A stretch of DNA of 42,470 nt from an uncultured Lachnospiraceae bacterium (GCA_910587085.1 CAJUMC010000027.1:1-42470); one strand, 5' to 3'. Numbered from the stretch's first letter, positions 1 to 8,675 are shown. The notes: generated by a model from the sequence alone, not told the origin. A program made the numbers and translations.

Positions 1-75
1 CATAATTACTGGATCTGTAGCCGCTTTTTACTTTCACAAGTGTCAAACTCGGGATATAACACCGAAAATTTCACT

Positions 76-104
76 AGGACAGAGCGAAGATAATATGTTA
101 TAAT
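76..104 (+). promoter_or_regulatory. Possible promoter of the sugar kinase gene
   Basis: A TATAAT hexamer at 99-104 lies 17 bases after AGGACA at 76-81, which keeps the GACA half of the -35 consensus. It would start a transcript about 140 bases before the kinase start. The -35 match is weak, so this is a tentative call. I see no gene in bases 1-253. Confidence 0.3.
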
Positions 105-253
105 AATTATCAACAAGCATTATGCCGGCGCTGATTCGCGGTATGACTAGAAACCGGTATCTCAAGTACAGGGGAGCATAATAGGAGTCTGCGGAATCAC
201 AAGCCGGAAAACCCGGAAACCCGGAAACAGCATATATAAGAGAGGGCATAAAT

Positions 254-1291
254 ATGATGAATGACGGAATGCGGAATGCAGGAAAAGGTACGCCGGGACT
301 CCTGAGAATCGGAGCCCTGGAGGCAGGCGGAACCAAAATGGTATGTGCGGTAGGAAATGAGAATGGAGAGCTGGAAAAGCGGGCGGAATTCCCGACGGAG
401 ACGCCGGAGCGTACGCTGCCGCGGCTTATTGACTTTTTCCGGTACGAGGGACTGGATGCGCTTGGTGTCGGATGCTTCGGACCCGTCGATTTGAACCGAA
501 ACTCCCAGACCTACGGATATATTACAAATACGCCGAAGCCTGCCTGGGTGAACTGTGACTTTGCCGGAAGCCTGCGCAATGCGCTGGGTGTTCCGGTCGG
601 CTTTGATACGGATGTCAACGGTGCAGTGCTTGGGGAGGTGTGCTTTGGTGCGGCGCGCGGCTGCGAGTCGGCGGTTTACATAACCGTTGGTACGGGAATC
701 GGCGTGGGCATCTATGTGAACGGCGGCCTGCTTCACGGACTGATGCATCCGGAGGCAGGACATATGTTTGTGGCCAGGCTGCCGGAGGATCGATATCCCG
801 GCAGATGCCCGTATCACAAAAGCTGCCTGGAAGGGCTTGCTTCTGGGCCGGCCATTACGGAGCGCTTCGGCAGACCGGCAGCCGAGCTGGCGGGCCGGAA
901 CGAGGTGTGGGAGCTGGAGAGCGGCTATATTGCGCAGGCGGTTGCCAACCTGATTCTGACGCTTTCGCCGCAGAAGGTGATTCTGGGCGGCGGCGTCATG
1001 CATCAGAAGCAGCTGTTCCCTCTCGTGCGGAAGAAAACTGCAGGGCTGCTGAACGGTTATCTGAGCTGCAGTGCCGTAGACAAAAATATGGACGAATACA
1101 TTGTGCCGCCGGCACTTGGCGATGACGCAGGAATCAGAGGAGCGCTTATGCTCGGGAAAGCCGAGCTGGAACATTCACACGGGCATAAGGCAAAAGCACT
1201 GGAGGAGGCTTCGGAACATTTTGCACAGTCGCTCAGAAATTATGACGGAGATCCGAGAAAAGCGCGGGATACGAAAAAGACATCGTGGTAA
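254..1291 (+). CDS. ROK-family sugar kinase (fructokinase-like)
   Basis: This is a cytoplasmic ATP-dependent sugar kinase of the ROK family, 345 residues, closest by eye to Firmicutes fructokinases that phosphorylate fructose or a related hexose. The N-terminal phosphate-binding loop EAGGTK is at residues 23-28. The sugar-site segment FDTDVNGAVLGE, the ATP-site segment VGTGIGVG and the zinc-site segment (EAGH, then CPYHKSC about 15 residues later) follow in the family order, and GGGVMHQ lies near the C-terminus. The ATG follows a GAGAGGG ribosome site. Homologues usually begin a few residues before EAGGTK, so about 15 extra N-terminal residues are unusual, but no better start is visible. The gene stands alone ahead of a strong hairpin terminator. 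The exact substrate is uncertain. Confidence 0.9.
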   Translation: MMNDGMRNAGKGTPGLLRIGALEAGGTKMVCAVGNENGELEKRAEFPTETPERTLPRLIDFFRYEGLDALGVGCFGPVDLNRNSQTYGYITNTPKPAWVNCDFAGSLRNALGVPVGFDTDVNGAVLGEVCFGAARGCESAVYITVGTGIGVGIYVNGGLLHGLMHPEAGHMFVARLPEDRYPGRCPYHKSCLEGLASGPAITERFGRPAAELAGRNEVWELESGYIAQAVANLILTLSPQKVILGGGVMHQKQLFPLVRKKTAGLLNGYLSCSAVDKNMDEYIVPPALGDDAGIRGALMLGKAELEHSHGHKAKALEEASEHFAQSLRNYDGDPRKARDTKKTSW

Positions 1292-1295
1292 TGCG

Positions 1296-1405
1296 AAAAA
1301 ATAAGGCTGTCGCACAGAATAAAGTATGCGGCGGATATGGTATATGCCAGAGCCTGGAGCTACCATATCCGTATCGCTGTCCTTAAGTGCGGCAGCCTTA
1401 TTTTT
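1296..1405 (+). terminator. Long nested hairpin terminator after the sugar kinase
   Basis: The outer arms at 1296-1314 and 1388-1405 (AAAAATAAGGCTG against CAGCCTTATTTTT, with one mismatch near the base of the inner part) enclose an inner perfect 10-bp hairpin, GGATATGGTA at 1333-1342 with TACCATATCC at 1361-1370. The right arm ends in TTATTTTTG. The A-rich left arm would give a T-tract on the other strand too, so it may also stop transcription from the bioY side. Bases 1410-1581 beyond it hold nothing I can recognise. Confidence 0.75.
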
Positions 1406-1581
1406 GTCTCTGCCGTTATCCGGTACGGCGGAAATTTTGTTAGATTTGCAGGAGATGTCCGTTGTATTTCCGCCGCGGAACCGGTCGGAACACTTTTAAT
1501 GTACACCCGGTCGTGTTCTGTGCTTCCGGCGTCAGAATGCCTGCCGGGATGTATATGAAAACCATTTTATGTATCCGCCTC

Positions 1582-2145
1582 TTATCTTTCCCCGGCGGAT
1601 GCGGCGGCCGGAAGAAGACGGATCAGCTGGCGGCGCACCGGATAGCAGATTGCGGCGGCAGCTGCTATTTTGATTGCGTCGCCGATGAGAAACGGGGTGA
1701 CGCCGGCAGCAAGAGCGGCACCGGCGGACAGATGCATTGAAACGCCCAGCCAGATTGTCCCGACAGTATAACACAGAAGTGTGCCGGAAACCATTCCGAT
1801 CACATGCATATAGATGTTCTTTTCAAAACGCCTTACCAGCAGACCGGTCGCGACGGCAATCAGAAAATAGCCGAGCATATAGCCGCCCGTCGGGCCAACG
1901 ACAACCTGCAGGCCGGATTGTGCCTTTGAGAAGACCGGCAGTCCGACAATGCCCAGAAGCATGTAGATCAGAATCGCGGCGCAGGAATACCATGGCCCGA
2001 TAATGCAGGCGCTGATATACACCGCAAAGGTTGCCAGCGTGATGGCCGGCATCGGCTCCGGCAGCGGGATGGAGATCGGCGCAAGGATGCAGAGCAGAGC
2101 TGCCATCAGGGCCGTAAAGGTGATTTTCGGAATGTTTGTTTTCAT
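1582..2145 (-). CDS. bioY: Biotin transporter BioY (ECF S component)
   Basis: BioY is the membrane substrate-binding component that captures biotin, usually together with an energy-coupling EcfA/EcfA'/EcfT module encoded elsewhere. The protein is 187 residues, almost entirely hydrophobic helices, with the family segments ITFTALMAALLCILAPISIP at the start and GPTGGYMLGYF in the middle. The start at 2145 was chosen because GGAGGA lies just before it; an in-frame start 13 codons upstream has no such site. The gene is alone on its strand. A consensus promoter and a BirA-type operator lie immediately upstream, so repression by biotin-loaded BirA is expected. No ECF ATPase genes occur in the window. 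Confidence 0.95.
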   Translation of the reverse strand: MKTNIPKITFTALMAALLCILAPISIPLPEPMPAITLATFAVYISACIIGPWYSCAAILIYMLLGIVGLPVFSKAQSGLQVVVGPTGGYMLGYFLIAVATGLLVRRFEKNIYMHVIGMVSGTLLCYTVGTIWLGVSMHLSAGAALAAGVTPFLIGDAIKIAAAAAICYPVRRQLIRLLPAAASAGER

Positions 2146-2196
2146 AATTGTCCTCCGTGGTTTTGAAATTTTACGGTTTTGCAATTTATATTAACG

Positions 2197-2224
2197 AGTA
2201 TAGCAGAAAAAACCAAATTGTCAA
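2197..2224 (-). promoter_or_regulatory. bioY promoter
   Basis: Read on the minus strand, TTGACA (2219-2224) and TATACT (2197-2202) are separated by 16 bases: a near-consensus housekeeping promoter. Its -35 box sits inside the left half of the BirA-like palindrome, so a bound repressor would block polymerase. Confidence 0.85.
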
Positions 2225-2250
2225 CCATAATTTAAAATTGGTTTACAATT
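2216..2250 (+). promoter_or_regulatory. BirA-type biotin operator
   Basis: The inverted repeat AATTGTCAACC (2216-2226) and GGTTTACAATT (2240-2250) has a 13-base spacer, with 10 of 11 positions complementary. This matches the known Gram-positive BirA operator pattern (TTGTnAACC, spacer, GGTTnACAA). Its position over the bioY -35 box supports the call. Regulation itself is inferred. Confidence 0.85.
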
Positions 2251-2307
2251 ATAATAATATATGACAAACGAAGCAGAAAAAACAGTCTGTTTTTATCAGG
2301 GCTTCTA

Positions 2308-2316
2308 TGCTATACT
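2308..2316 (+). promoter_or_regulatory. Possible extended -10 promoter for ridA
   Basis: TGCTATACT is an extended -10 element (TGn followed by TATACT). No good -35 box lies 16-18 bases upstream. It is about 95 bases before the ridA start. Confidence 0.4.
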
Positions 2317-2409
2317 TTGTTGCAGGCGGAGAAGGCGAAGCCCGATGAATGCGGCCTGGCAGGCGGGTGCTGCAGGCCGCGCAACTAATTTACAGGGAGG
2401 TATTCTGAT

Positions 2410-2790
2410 ATGGCAAAAGAGACAATCACAGCAGAGAAGGCGCCGGCAGCGGTGGGACCTTATGTACATGCCGTAAAGGCAGGAGGCTTTGTATTTACCT
2501 CGGGACAGCTCGGGCTGGATCCGGAGACGGGAACGCTGCCGGAGGGTGTTGCCGCACAGGCAGAGCAGGCAATCCGGAATATAGAGACGGTGCTTGCGGC
2601 GGCGGGACTCGCCCTGTCGGATGTTGTCAAGACAACCGTATTTCTTGCGGATATGAAGGATTTTGCAGTGATCAACGAGGTTTATGCAAGGTATTTTGCG
2701 GACGGCGCGCCGGCGCGCTCCTGCGTTCAGGCGGCAGCGCTGCCGAAGGGCGGGCTGTTTGAGATCGAGGTAGTTGCGGCACTCCGCTAG
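2410..2790 (+). CDS. ridA: RidA family enamine/imine deaminase
   Basis: RidA (YjgF/YER057c/UK114 family) hydrolyses reactive enamine/imine intermediates such as 2-aminoacrylate made by PLP enzymes, releasing ammonia. The protein is 126 residues, the usual length. The hallmark ARSCVQAAALPKGG near the C-terminus contains the carboxylate-binding arginine (R103), and E120 in the FEIEVVA segment matches the catalytic-site glutamate. A strong GGGAGG site precedes the ATG. The gene appears single, with no operon partner; the 65-bp repeat array starts about 85 bases downstream. Confidence 0.95.
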   Translation: MAKETITAEKAPAAVGPYVHAVKAGGFVFTSGQLGLDPETGTLPEGVAAQAEQAIRNIETVLAAAGLALSDVVKTTVFLADMKDFAVINEVYARYFADGAPARSCVQAAALPKGGLFEIEVVAALR

Positions 2791-2874
2791 GTGCGGCATT
2801 TCGTGGAAAGCGCAGGTCCGCGGACGGAAAAGCAGGTAAAATCTCCGGCTGGCAGAAGCCTGCGAAAGCACTTA

Positions 2875-3110
2875 GCAGCAGATACCTGCGGAGCGGGGGC
2901 AATCCTACCAGACAATCAGTCCTCCCGCGAAAACGCCGAGCAGCAGATATCCGCGGAGCAGGGGAAGTCTTGCCAGACAATCAGTCCTCCTGTGAAAATG
3001 CCGAGCAGCAGATACCTGCGGAGCAGGGGAAGTCTTGCCAGACAATCAGTCCTCCCGCGAGAATGCCGAGCAGCAGATATCCGCGGAGCGGGAGACAATC
3101 CTGCCAGACG
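2875..3110 (+). repeat. 65-bp tandem direct repeat array, about 3.6 copies
   Basis: The segment GATAYCYGCGGAGC recurs at 2881, 2946, 3011 and 3076, an exact period of 65 bases. Each unit runs through the ribosome-binding-like GCGGAGCAGGGG, TGCCAGACAATCAGTCCTCC and GCCGAGCAGCA. Copies two and three are nearly identical; the outer copies have diverged. Because 65 is not a multiple of 3, the array shifts frame at each copy and cannot be a coding repeat. It fills the space between ridA and the beta-galactosidase. Function unknown: it could be a set of binding sites or simple slippage product. Confidence 0.9.
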
Positions 3111-3236
3111 AAACAGACGACAGCATCCCGCGAAGTGCGGGACGCCGGCGCAGCCATGTCTCTGCGGAGGAGGCATACCTGCATCCCGTTTTACGGAGAG
3201 GGATACATAATATATGTATGGAGGTCTACGGAAATT

Positions 3237-6200
3237 ATGAAGAACAGTAAATATATCGGATACAATAAATTTGACAGCGGATGGCTGGAGAATCCGGAGA
3301 TTTTTGCAGTGAACCGCAGGGCAGCGCATTCGGATCACCGTTTTTACGCGAGCGCGCAGGAGGCGGAGCGGGGGGAATCTACCCTTGTAATGTCGCTGAA
3401 CGGGCTCTGGAAGTTTGCTTTTGCGCGGAGGGAACAGGATCGGATCGCGGGCTTTGAAGCTGCGGACTTTGACTGTACCGGCTGGGCGGATATCTCCGTG
3501 CCGGGACATCCGGAGCTTGCCGGCTACGGGGTGCCGCAGTATGCCAATGTGCAGTATCCGTGGGACGGACATGAAAATGTGGCCTACGGCAGCGCGCCGA
3601 AGTTCGACAATCCGATCGGCAGCTATGTCCGTTATTTTACATTGCCGAAGGCTTTTGCCGGCAGGCGTGTTATGATATCGTTCCAGGGCGTGCAGACTTC
3701 GTTCGCCGTATGGCTGAACGGCGTTTTTATCGGCTACGGGGAGGATTCCTTCACCCCGTCGGAATTTGAGCTGACCGGCGCGCTGAAGGCCGGAGAGAAC
3801 AAGCTGGCGGTGCTGGTCTACAAATATTCTTCGGCAGCCTGGCTGGAGGATCAGGATTACTGGCGGCTGTCCGGAATTTTCCGGGAAGTATTTGTCCATG
3901 CCTGCCCGGAGGCGCATCTGGCGGATATGAGCGTACGCACGCTGCTCTCGGACGATTTTGCGGAGGGAACACTGGAGCTTGCGCTCGAGGTGATGAGCGG
4001 CAGCACAGAGACGGAGAATGAAAAAGAGAGGACAGCAGCGGACAGCGGGCAGGTGGAAGCCGGCGGAAAATCCGCAATGCAGGCCGGGGGAAAATCCGGG
4101 AAAAAGACGGTGGAAGACGGAAAAGATGCGGCGGGCGGAAAGCGGACGCTGCCGGATTTTGAGCTGACCGGCGCGCTGTATGATGCCGGCGGGAAGCAGG
4201 TGCTTGCACTGGATACGGCCGGGCGGAAAGCCAAAAAGGAAAAGCGGGAGGACGGCGAGCCTGTCGCAGAGATAAGCCTTTCGGCAAAGCTGGCGGGGAA
4301 GGCACTGCAGCTCTGGAGTGCGGAAAAGCCGTATCTGTACCGTCTTGAGCTGCGGCTGTCCGTCGGCGGCAGAGTGTGCGAGGTGATCTCCGAGAAGGTC
4401 GGCTTCCGCCGGTTTGAGCTGAAGGACGGACTGATGCAGCTCAACGGGAAGCGCATTGTGTTTTATGGAACCGACCGCCATGAGTTCAGCCATGTTAACG
4501 GGCGTGCCGTTACCAGGGAAGAAATGCTGACCGACATCATTAATATGAAGAGGAACAATATCAATGCAGTGCGCACCTCGCATTATCCGAATCAGAGCGA
4601 ATTCTACCGTCTGTGCGACGAGTACGGCCTCTACCTGATCGACGAGGCCAACCTCGAGACGCACGGCACCTGGACCAATCCGAAAACAGCGGTCCGGGAT
4701 TGTCTGCCTGGCGACCGCAGGGAGTGGCTTGCCGCCGTGCTCGACCGCGCGAAGTCCATGCTGATGCGCGACCGCAACCATGCGAGCGTGCTGATCTGGT
4801 CCTGCGGGAATGAATCGTTCGGCGGAAAGGATATTTTTGAGATGGCCGAGTACTTCCGGGGGGCGGATCCGGATCGGCTCGTGCATTACGAGGGTATTGT
4901 TCATGACCGGCGCTATGAAGGAACGAGCGATATAGAAAGCTGGATGTACCCGTCCGCCCGGTACATTGAGGAGCATATTCTGCCGGAGCATCCGGACAAG
5001 CCGGTAATCTGCTGCGAGTATTCGCATGCCATGGGCAATTCGAGCGGCGCGATGGACAAATACATTGCGCTGACGGAGCGGCAGCCGAGGTTCCAGGGTG
5101 CGTTTATCTGGGACTATATCGACCAGGCGCTGCTGGCGAAGGACCGCTACGGAAAGGAATATTATGCCTACGGCGGCGATTTCGGCGACCGCCCATGCGA
5201 TTATAATTTCTGCACGGACGGTATCGTTTACTGCGACCGCACGAATTCACCGAAAATGCAGACGGTAAAATACAATTATCAGAGCATTGTCGTCGCGGTG
5301 CGGGACGGAGAGGCGGAAATACGGAACAAGGCGCTTTTCACGGATGTATCGGAGTTTGAGGGGCGCGTGATTGTAAAGAAAAACGGAAGAATCGTAGAGG
5401 AACAGCCGTTTGACGCTTCCGTTGCGCCGCTTTCCTCTGCGGTTGTGCCGCTTCCGGTCCGGCGGCGCAGGGAGCCGGGCGAGTATGCTGTTGTTGTTTC
5501 GTTCCGGCTCAGGGAGGATACGCTCTGGGCGGCAAAGGGACACGAGGTTGCGTTCGGCGAATATGTGTACAAGGTGGAGGAAAAGCGCAGACCGGCAGCC
5601 GGCGTCCTGATGATTACGGAGGGCATGAACATCGGCGTGAGGGGAACGTATTTTGAGGCGCTGTTTTCGCGCGGCGGGCGCGGCCTTGTTTCCTACCGTT
5701 ATCTCGGAAGGGAATTTATCGACAGTCAGGTGCGGCCGAATTTCTGGCGGGCCCCGGTGGACAACGACCGCGGAAACGGGATGCCGGCCCGCTCAGCGCA
5801 GTGGAAGCTTGCGAGCGAATATTCCCGGGTGAAGCATTTCGAGTACAGCTGCACCAGGAAGGAGGCAAAGCTGATCTACGTTTACGAGCTTCTGACCAGT
5901 CCGGCCTCGGAGGCGACGGTAACCTATACGGTGACGCCGGACGGCACAGTGCACACAGCGCTTGACTACCGGCATGCAAAGGGGCTTCCGGAGCTTCCGG
6001 AATTCGGCATGCTGATGAAGATTCCGGCGGATTACGACCGCCTGACCTGGTACGGTTTCGGTCCGGCGGAAACTTATGCGGACCGCACTAAGGGAGCAAA
6101 GCTGGGAATCTATACCAACCGGGTTTCCGACAATATGGCCGGCTATGTGAAACCGCAGGAGTGCGGCAATCACACGGGCGTGCGCTGGGCCGCCGTAACG

Positions 6201-6467
6201 GATACCAACGGGATCGGGCTGAGGTTTGCGGCGCCGGAGCCGATGGAATTTTCCGCGCTGCCGTACACGCCGGCCGAGCTGGAAAATGCCGAGCATATTT
6301 ACGAGCTTCCGCAGGTACACCACACGGTGATCCGGGCGATGGGGCGTCAGACGGGCGTAGGCGGGGACGATACCTGGGGCGCGTGGCCGCACGAGGAATA
6401 CCGCATTAAAAACGAAGATATGCATTTTGAATTTTCGTTCTGCGGGACGGACGGAGGAGAAGACTGA
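3237..6467 (+). CDS. lacZ: GH2 beta-galactosidase (LacZ type)
   Basis: This is a cytoplasmic glycoside hydrolase family 2 enzyme of LacZ architecture, 1076 residues, expected to release terminal beta-galactose. It has the N-terminal sugar-binding domain (WENPEIF-like start, then PGHPELAGYGVPQYANVQYPW), the catalytic barrel with RHEFSH and SHYPNQSEFYRLCDEYGL, acid/base E526 in WSCGNES, nucleophile E594 in CCEYSHAMGNS, and the C-terminal Bgal_small_N-like domain (FWRAPVDNDRG). The start at 3237 follows GGAGG by 12 bases; the open frame continues upstream only through the non-coding repeat array. Odd feature: about 50 charged, glycine-rich residues (about 256-305) are inserted in the second domain, flanked by a duplicated FELTGAL. 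The ATPase gene follows with no gap. Confidence 0.93.
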   Translation: MKNSKYIGYNKFDSGWLENPEIFAVNRRAAHSDHRFYASAQEAERGESTLVMSLNGLWKFAFARREQDRIAGFEAADFDCTGWADISVPGHPELAGYGVPQYANVQYPWDGHENVAYGSAPKFDNPIGSYVRYFTLPKAFAGRRVMISFQGVQTSFAVWLNGVFIGYGEDSFTPSEFELTGALKAGENKLAVLVYKYSSAAWLEDQDYWRLSGIFREVFVHACPEAHLADMSVRTLLSDDFAEGTLELALEVMSGSTETENEKERTAADSGQVEAGGKSAMQAGGKSGKKTVEDGKDAAGGKRTLPDFELTGALYDAGGKQVLALDTAGRKAKKEKREDGEPVAEISLSAKLAGKALQLWSAEKPYLYRLELRLSVGGRVCEVISEKVGFRRFELKDGLMQLNGKRIVFYGTDRHEFSHVNGRAVTREEMLTDIINMKRNNINAVRTSHYPNQSEFYRLCDEYGLYLIDEANLETHGTWTNPKTAVRDCLPGDRREWLAAVLDRAKSMLMRDRNHASVLIWSCGNESFGGKDIFEMAEYFRGADPDRLVHYEGIVHDRRYEGTSDIESWMYPSARYIEEHILPEHPDKPVICCEYSHAMGNSSGAMDKYIALTERQPRFQGAFIWDYIDQALLAKDRYGKEYYAYGGDFGDRPCDYNFCTDGIVYCDRTNSPKMQTVKYNYQSIVVAVRDGEAEIRNKALFTDVSEFEGRVIVKKNGRIVEEQPFDASVAPLSSAVVPLPVRRRREPGEYAVVVSFRLREDTLWAAKGHEVAFGEYVYKVEEKRRPAAGVLMITEGMNIGVRGTYFEALFSRGGRGLVSYRYLGREFIDSQVRPNFWRAPVDNDRGNGMPARSAQWKLASEYSRVKHFEYSCTRKEAKLIYVYELLTSPASEATVTYTVTPDGTVHTALDYRHAKGLPELPEFGMLMKIPADYDRLTWYGFGPAETYADRTKGAKLGIYTNRVSDNMAGYVKPQECGNHTGVRWAAVTDTNGIGLRFAAPEPMEFSALPYTPAELENAEHIYELPQVHHTVIRAMGRQTGVGGDDTWGAWPHEEYRIKNEDMHFEFSFCGTDGGED

Positions 6468-7460
6468 ATGTATCTTTCCTGGTTTCAGTTTCCGGACATC
6501 GAGGAGGAATATGATTTTATGATGGCGCAGAAGCGGAACTGCTACGATTCGTACTATCCGTTTCTGGTGCTGTCGAAGCACAGTCTGACAAGGCTCGATT
6601 TCGGTACGATCACCATACTTTACGGGGGCAACGGCTCCGGCAAATCGACCGCGCTGAACGTGATGGCGGAGAAGCTTAATCTGGAGCGCGATACCCTGTA
6701 CAACCGCTCCGGTTTCTTTGAGGATTACACGGAACGGTGCAGCTTCGGTGCAGGAGGTGCATCCGCAGGGATATGCGAAGAGGATGCTCGGGACGGGGAA
6801 AACAGCCCGCATGCAGCAGGAACCTTCGGGGGAAAGACGGGCAGAAAAGCTGTCTCCCGGGCGCAGGGCACGAAGACTTTGAACATGCCGTCCGGCAGCC
6901 GGATCATCACGAGCGACGACGTCTTTGACTTTATGCTGAACTTGAGGAGTCTCAACAACGGCATTGACCGGAAGCGCGACGAACTGTTCGAGGATTATCT
7001 GGATTCAAAGTACGCCCATTTTCAGATGCGTTCCCTGGAGGATTACGACCAGCTGAAGAAGGTGAATATGGCGCGCAGCAATACACAGTCAAAGTATGTG
7101 CGGAAAAATCTGATGGATAATGTGCGGGAGCATTCCAACGGGGAGAGCGCATTCCGGTATTTTACGGAAAAAATTACAGAAAACAGCCTGTATCTGCTTG
7201 ACGAGCCGGAGAACAGCCTTTCCCCGGAACGGCAGCAGGAGCTGGCACAGTTTCTGGAGGATTCCGCACGGTTTTATCACTGCCAGTTTGTTATCGCGAC
7301 CCATTCGCCGTTCCTGCTCTCTCTCTGGGGCGCGAAAATTTACGATATGGATGAAGAAAGAGTCAGTATAAAACGCTGGAGCGAGCTTGCGAACGTGCGT
7401 GCGTACTATGATTTTTTCAAGAAGCATGAAAAGGAATTTGAGGCGCGGCCGGAGGACTGA
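6468..7460 (+). CDS. AAA-type ATPase of the ABC-like (AAA_21/AAA_15) group
   Basis: A 330-residue cytoplasmic ATPase with Walker A GGNGSGKST at 53-61, a signature-like NGES at 224-227, Walker B LYLLDEPENSL at 241-251 and the switch histidine in IATHSPF (H279). This is the layout of the small stand-alone ATPases related to SMC/Rad50 and ABC domains, which have no transport partner. Its ATG directly abuts the beta-galactosidase stop codon, with the ribosome site GGAGGAG inside the upstream gene, so the two are translated from one message. Residues about 94-137 are a low-complexity, Gly/Ala/Lys-rich insertion similar in feel to the one in the beta-galactosidase. Its job is not known; similar proteins occur as free-standing genes or in defence loci, but nothing here points to defence. 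Confidence 0.8.
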   Translation: MYLSWFQFPDIEEEYDFMMAQKRNCYDSYYPFLVLSKHSLTRLDFGTITILYGGNGSGKSTALNVMAEKLNLERDTLYNRSGFFEDYTERCSFGAGGASAGICEEDARDGENSPHAAGTFGGKTGRKAVSRAQGTKTLNMPSGSRIITSDDVFDFMLNLRSLNNGIDRKRDELFEDYLDSKYAHFQMRSLEDYDQLKKVNMARSNTQSKYVRKNLMDNVREHSNGESAFRYFTEKITENSLYLLDEPENSLSPERQQELAQFLEDSARFYHCQFVIATHSPFLLSLWGAKIYDMDEERVSIKRWSELANVRAYYDFFKKHEKEFEARPED

Positions 7461-7559
7461 AAAGGCCGGCAGTCAGGGGGCTTTTCACTGCCGCATGCAG
7501 CAGCGCAAAGCGCCTTTGCATCCTCAGGCTATCATTATATTTCAGAAAGGAAATTGCCC

Positions 7560-8597
7560 ATGGAGGCTTCAAGGGAGCAGCTGCTTTCCGTGACGGAAGC
7601 AGTGGCGAAAAAGACGATGACAATGGATCTCACCTGGGAGTGGCCCTGCGGCGTGGCTTATTATGGACTCTGCTGCGTATACGGTCTTACGGGAAACGGG
7701 GAGTATCTTGATTTTCTGGTGCGCTGGACCGAAAAGTATAAGCAGCTCGGGCTGCCGGAATGGAACGTGAATACCTGCGCGATGGGGCATGCCATGCTTT
7801 CGCTGTACGAGGCCACCGGCGACGAGCAGTATATGGAGATTGTCCGGAGCAAGGCGGAATATCTGGAGAAGCGTGCGCTGCGGTTCGGGGAGAGGGTGCT
7901 GCAGCACACCGTTTCCTCCGCCGATGATTTTCCGGAGCAGTGCTGGGCGGACACGCTGTTTATGGCGGCGTTTTTTCTGCTGCGCGCCGGTGTGCTGGAA
8001 AAGGACGAGGCGCTGATCCAGGATGCGCTGAATCAGTATTACTGGCATATTCAATATCTGCAGAACCGGGAAAGCGGGCTCTGGTACCACGGCTACAGTC
8101 ATAAGGCAGACAGCCATTTGTCCGGCATTTACTGGGGAAGGGCGAACGCATGGGCGGCTTACACAATGGCTCAGGTGAAAAAGCAGCTTTCGGAATGGTA
8201 TCTCTATCCTCAGTGCATGGAAGTAGAATGCTCGCTGCGCGACCAGCTTGCTGCGCTGAAATTTCTGCAGTCGGAAAAGGGCCTGTGGAGAACAATCCTG
8301 AATGATGAAACCTCATATGAGGAGATCTCTGCCACCTGCGGGATCGCGGCCGCCATGATCGACAACGGAAATCCGCTGCACCGGGAATATGTTGACCGGG
8401 CGCTGGCCGGTGTGCTGGAAAATATTGCGCTGGACGGAAGGGTGCTGGGCGTATCCGGCGGCACTGCAGTTATGAGGGACGCGGACGGCTATAAAAAGGT
8501 GCCGCGGGGCTGGAGTCAGGGCTGGGGCCAGGGGCTGGCGCTCGCATTCCTGACCGCCTATATAAAAGAGAGATTCCGGGAAGAGACGTCCCGCTGA
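7560..8597 (+). CDS. GH88/GH105 family unsaturated glycan hydrolase
   Basis: A 345-residue (alpha/alpha)6-barrel enzyme of the GH88/GH105 group, which hydrolyses the unsaturated uronic acid left at the non-reducing end of oligosaccharides by pectin or rhamnogalacturonan lyases. The catalytic aspartate lies in CWADTLFMAAFF (D131), followed by GLWYHGYS and WGRANAWAAYTM, as in YteR-type enzymes. The ATG at 7560 is preferred because AGAAAGG ends 9 bases before it; an in-frame TTG six bases earlier is too close. There is no signal peptide, so it acts on imported oligosaccharides. It follows the ATPase by about 100 bases and ends at a clear terminator, suggesting one beta-galactosidase/ATPase/hydrolase unit. 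Confidence 0.88.
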   Translation: MEASREQLLSVTEAVAKKTMTMDLTWEWPCGVAYYGLCCVYGLTGNGEYLDFLVRWTEKYKQLGLPEWNVNTCAMGHAMLSLYEATGDEQYMEIVRSKAEYLEKRALRFGERVLQHTVSSADDFPEQCWADTLFMAAFFLLRAGVLEKDEALIQDALNQYYWHIQYLQNRESGLWYHGYSHKADSHLSGIYWGRANAWAAYTMAQVKKQLSEWYLYPQCMEVECSLRDQLAALKFLQSEKGLWRTILNDETSYEEISATCGIAAAMIDNGNPLHREYVDRALAGVLENIALDGRVLGVSGGTAVMRDADGYKKVPRGWSQGWGQGLALAFLTAYIKERFREETSR

Positions 8598-8628
8598 AAT
8601 TTTGTTTCCATAATAAATCGCCTGACAG

Positions 8629-8675
8629 GCGCCTGATCGAAGCGGCCGGCAGCTGCATAGATCAGGCGCTTTTTC
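8629..8675 (+). terminator. Rho-independent terminator after the GH105-type gene
   Basis: The perfect 10-bp stem GCGCCTGATC (8629-8638) with GATCAGGCGC (8660-8669) is followed directly by TTTTTC. The loop is 21 bases. It closes the carbohydrate cluster. Confidence 0.88.

Noticed and set aside
2875..3110. CRISPR array
   Set aside because: The units are contiguous and similar along their whole length, with no unique spacers and no cas genes.
2970..3236. In-frame extension of the beta-galactosidase through the repeat array
   Set aside because: The extension translates the 65-bp repeats in shifting frames, has no family similarity, and a ribosome site lies before the ATG at 3237.
2916..5027. 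Long open frame opposite the beta-galactosidase
   Set aside because: It mirrors the codon pattern of a certain gene in G+C-rich DNA, is rich in His/Arg/Leu/Pro, and has no motif or ribosome site.
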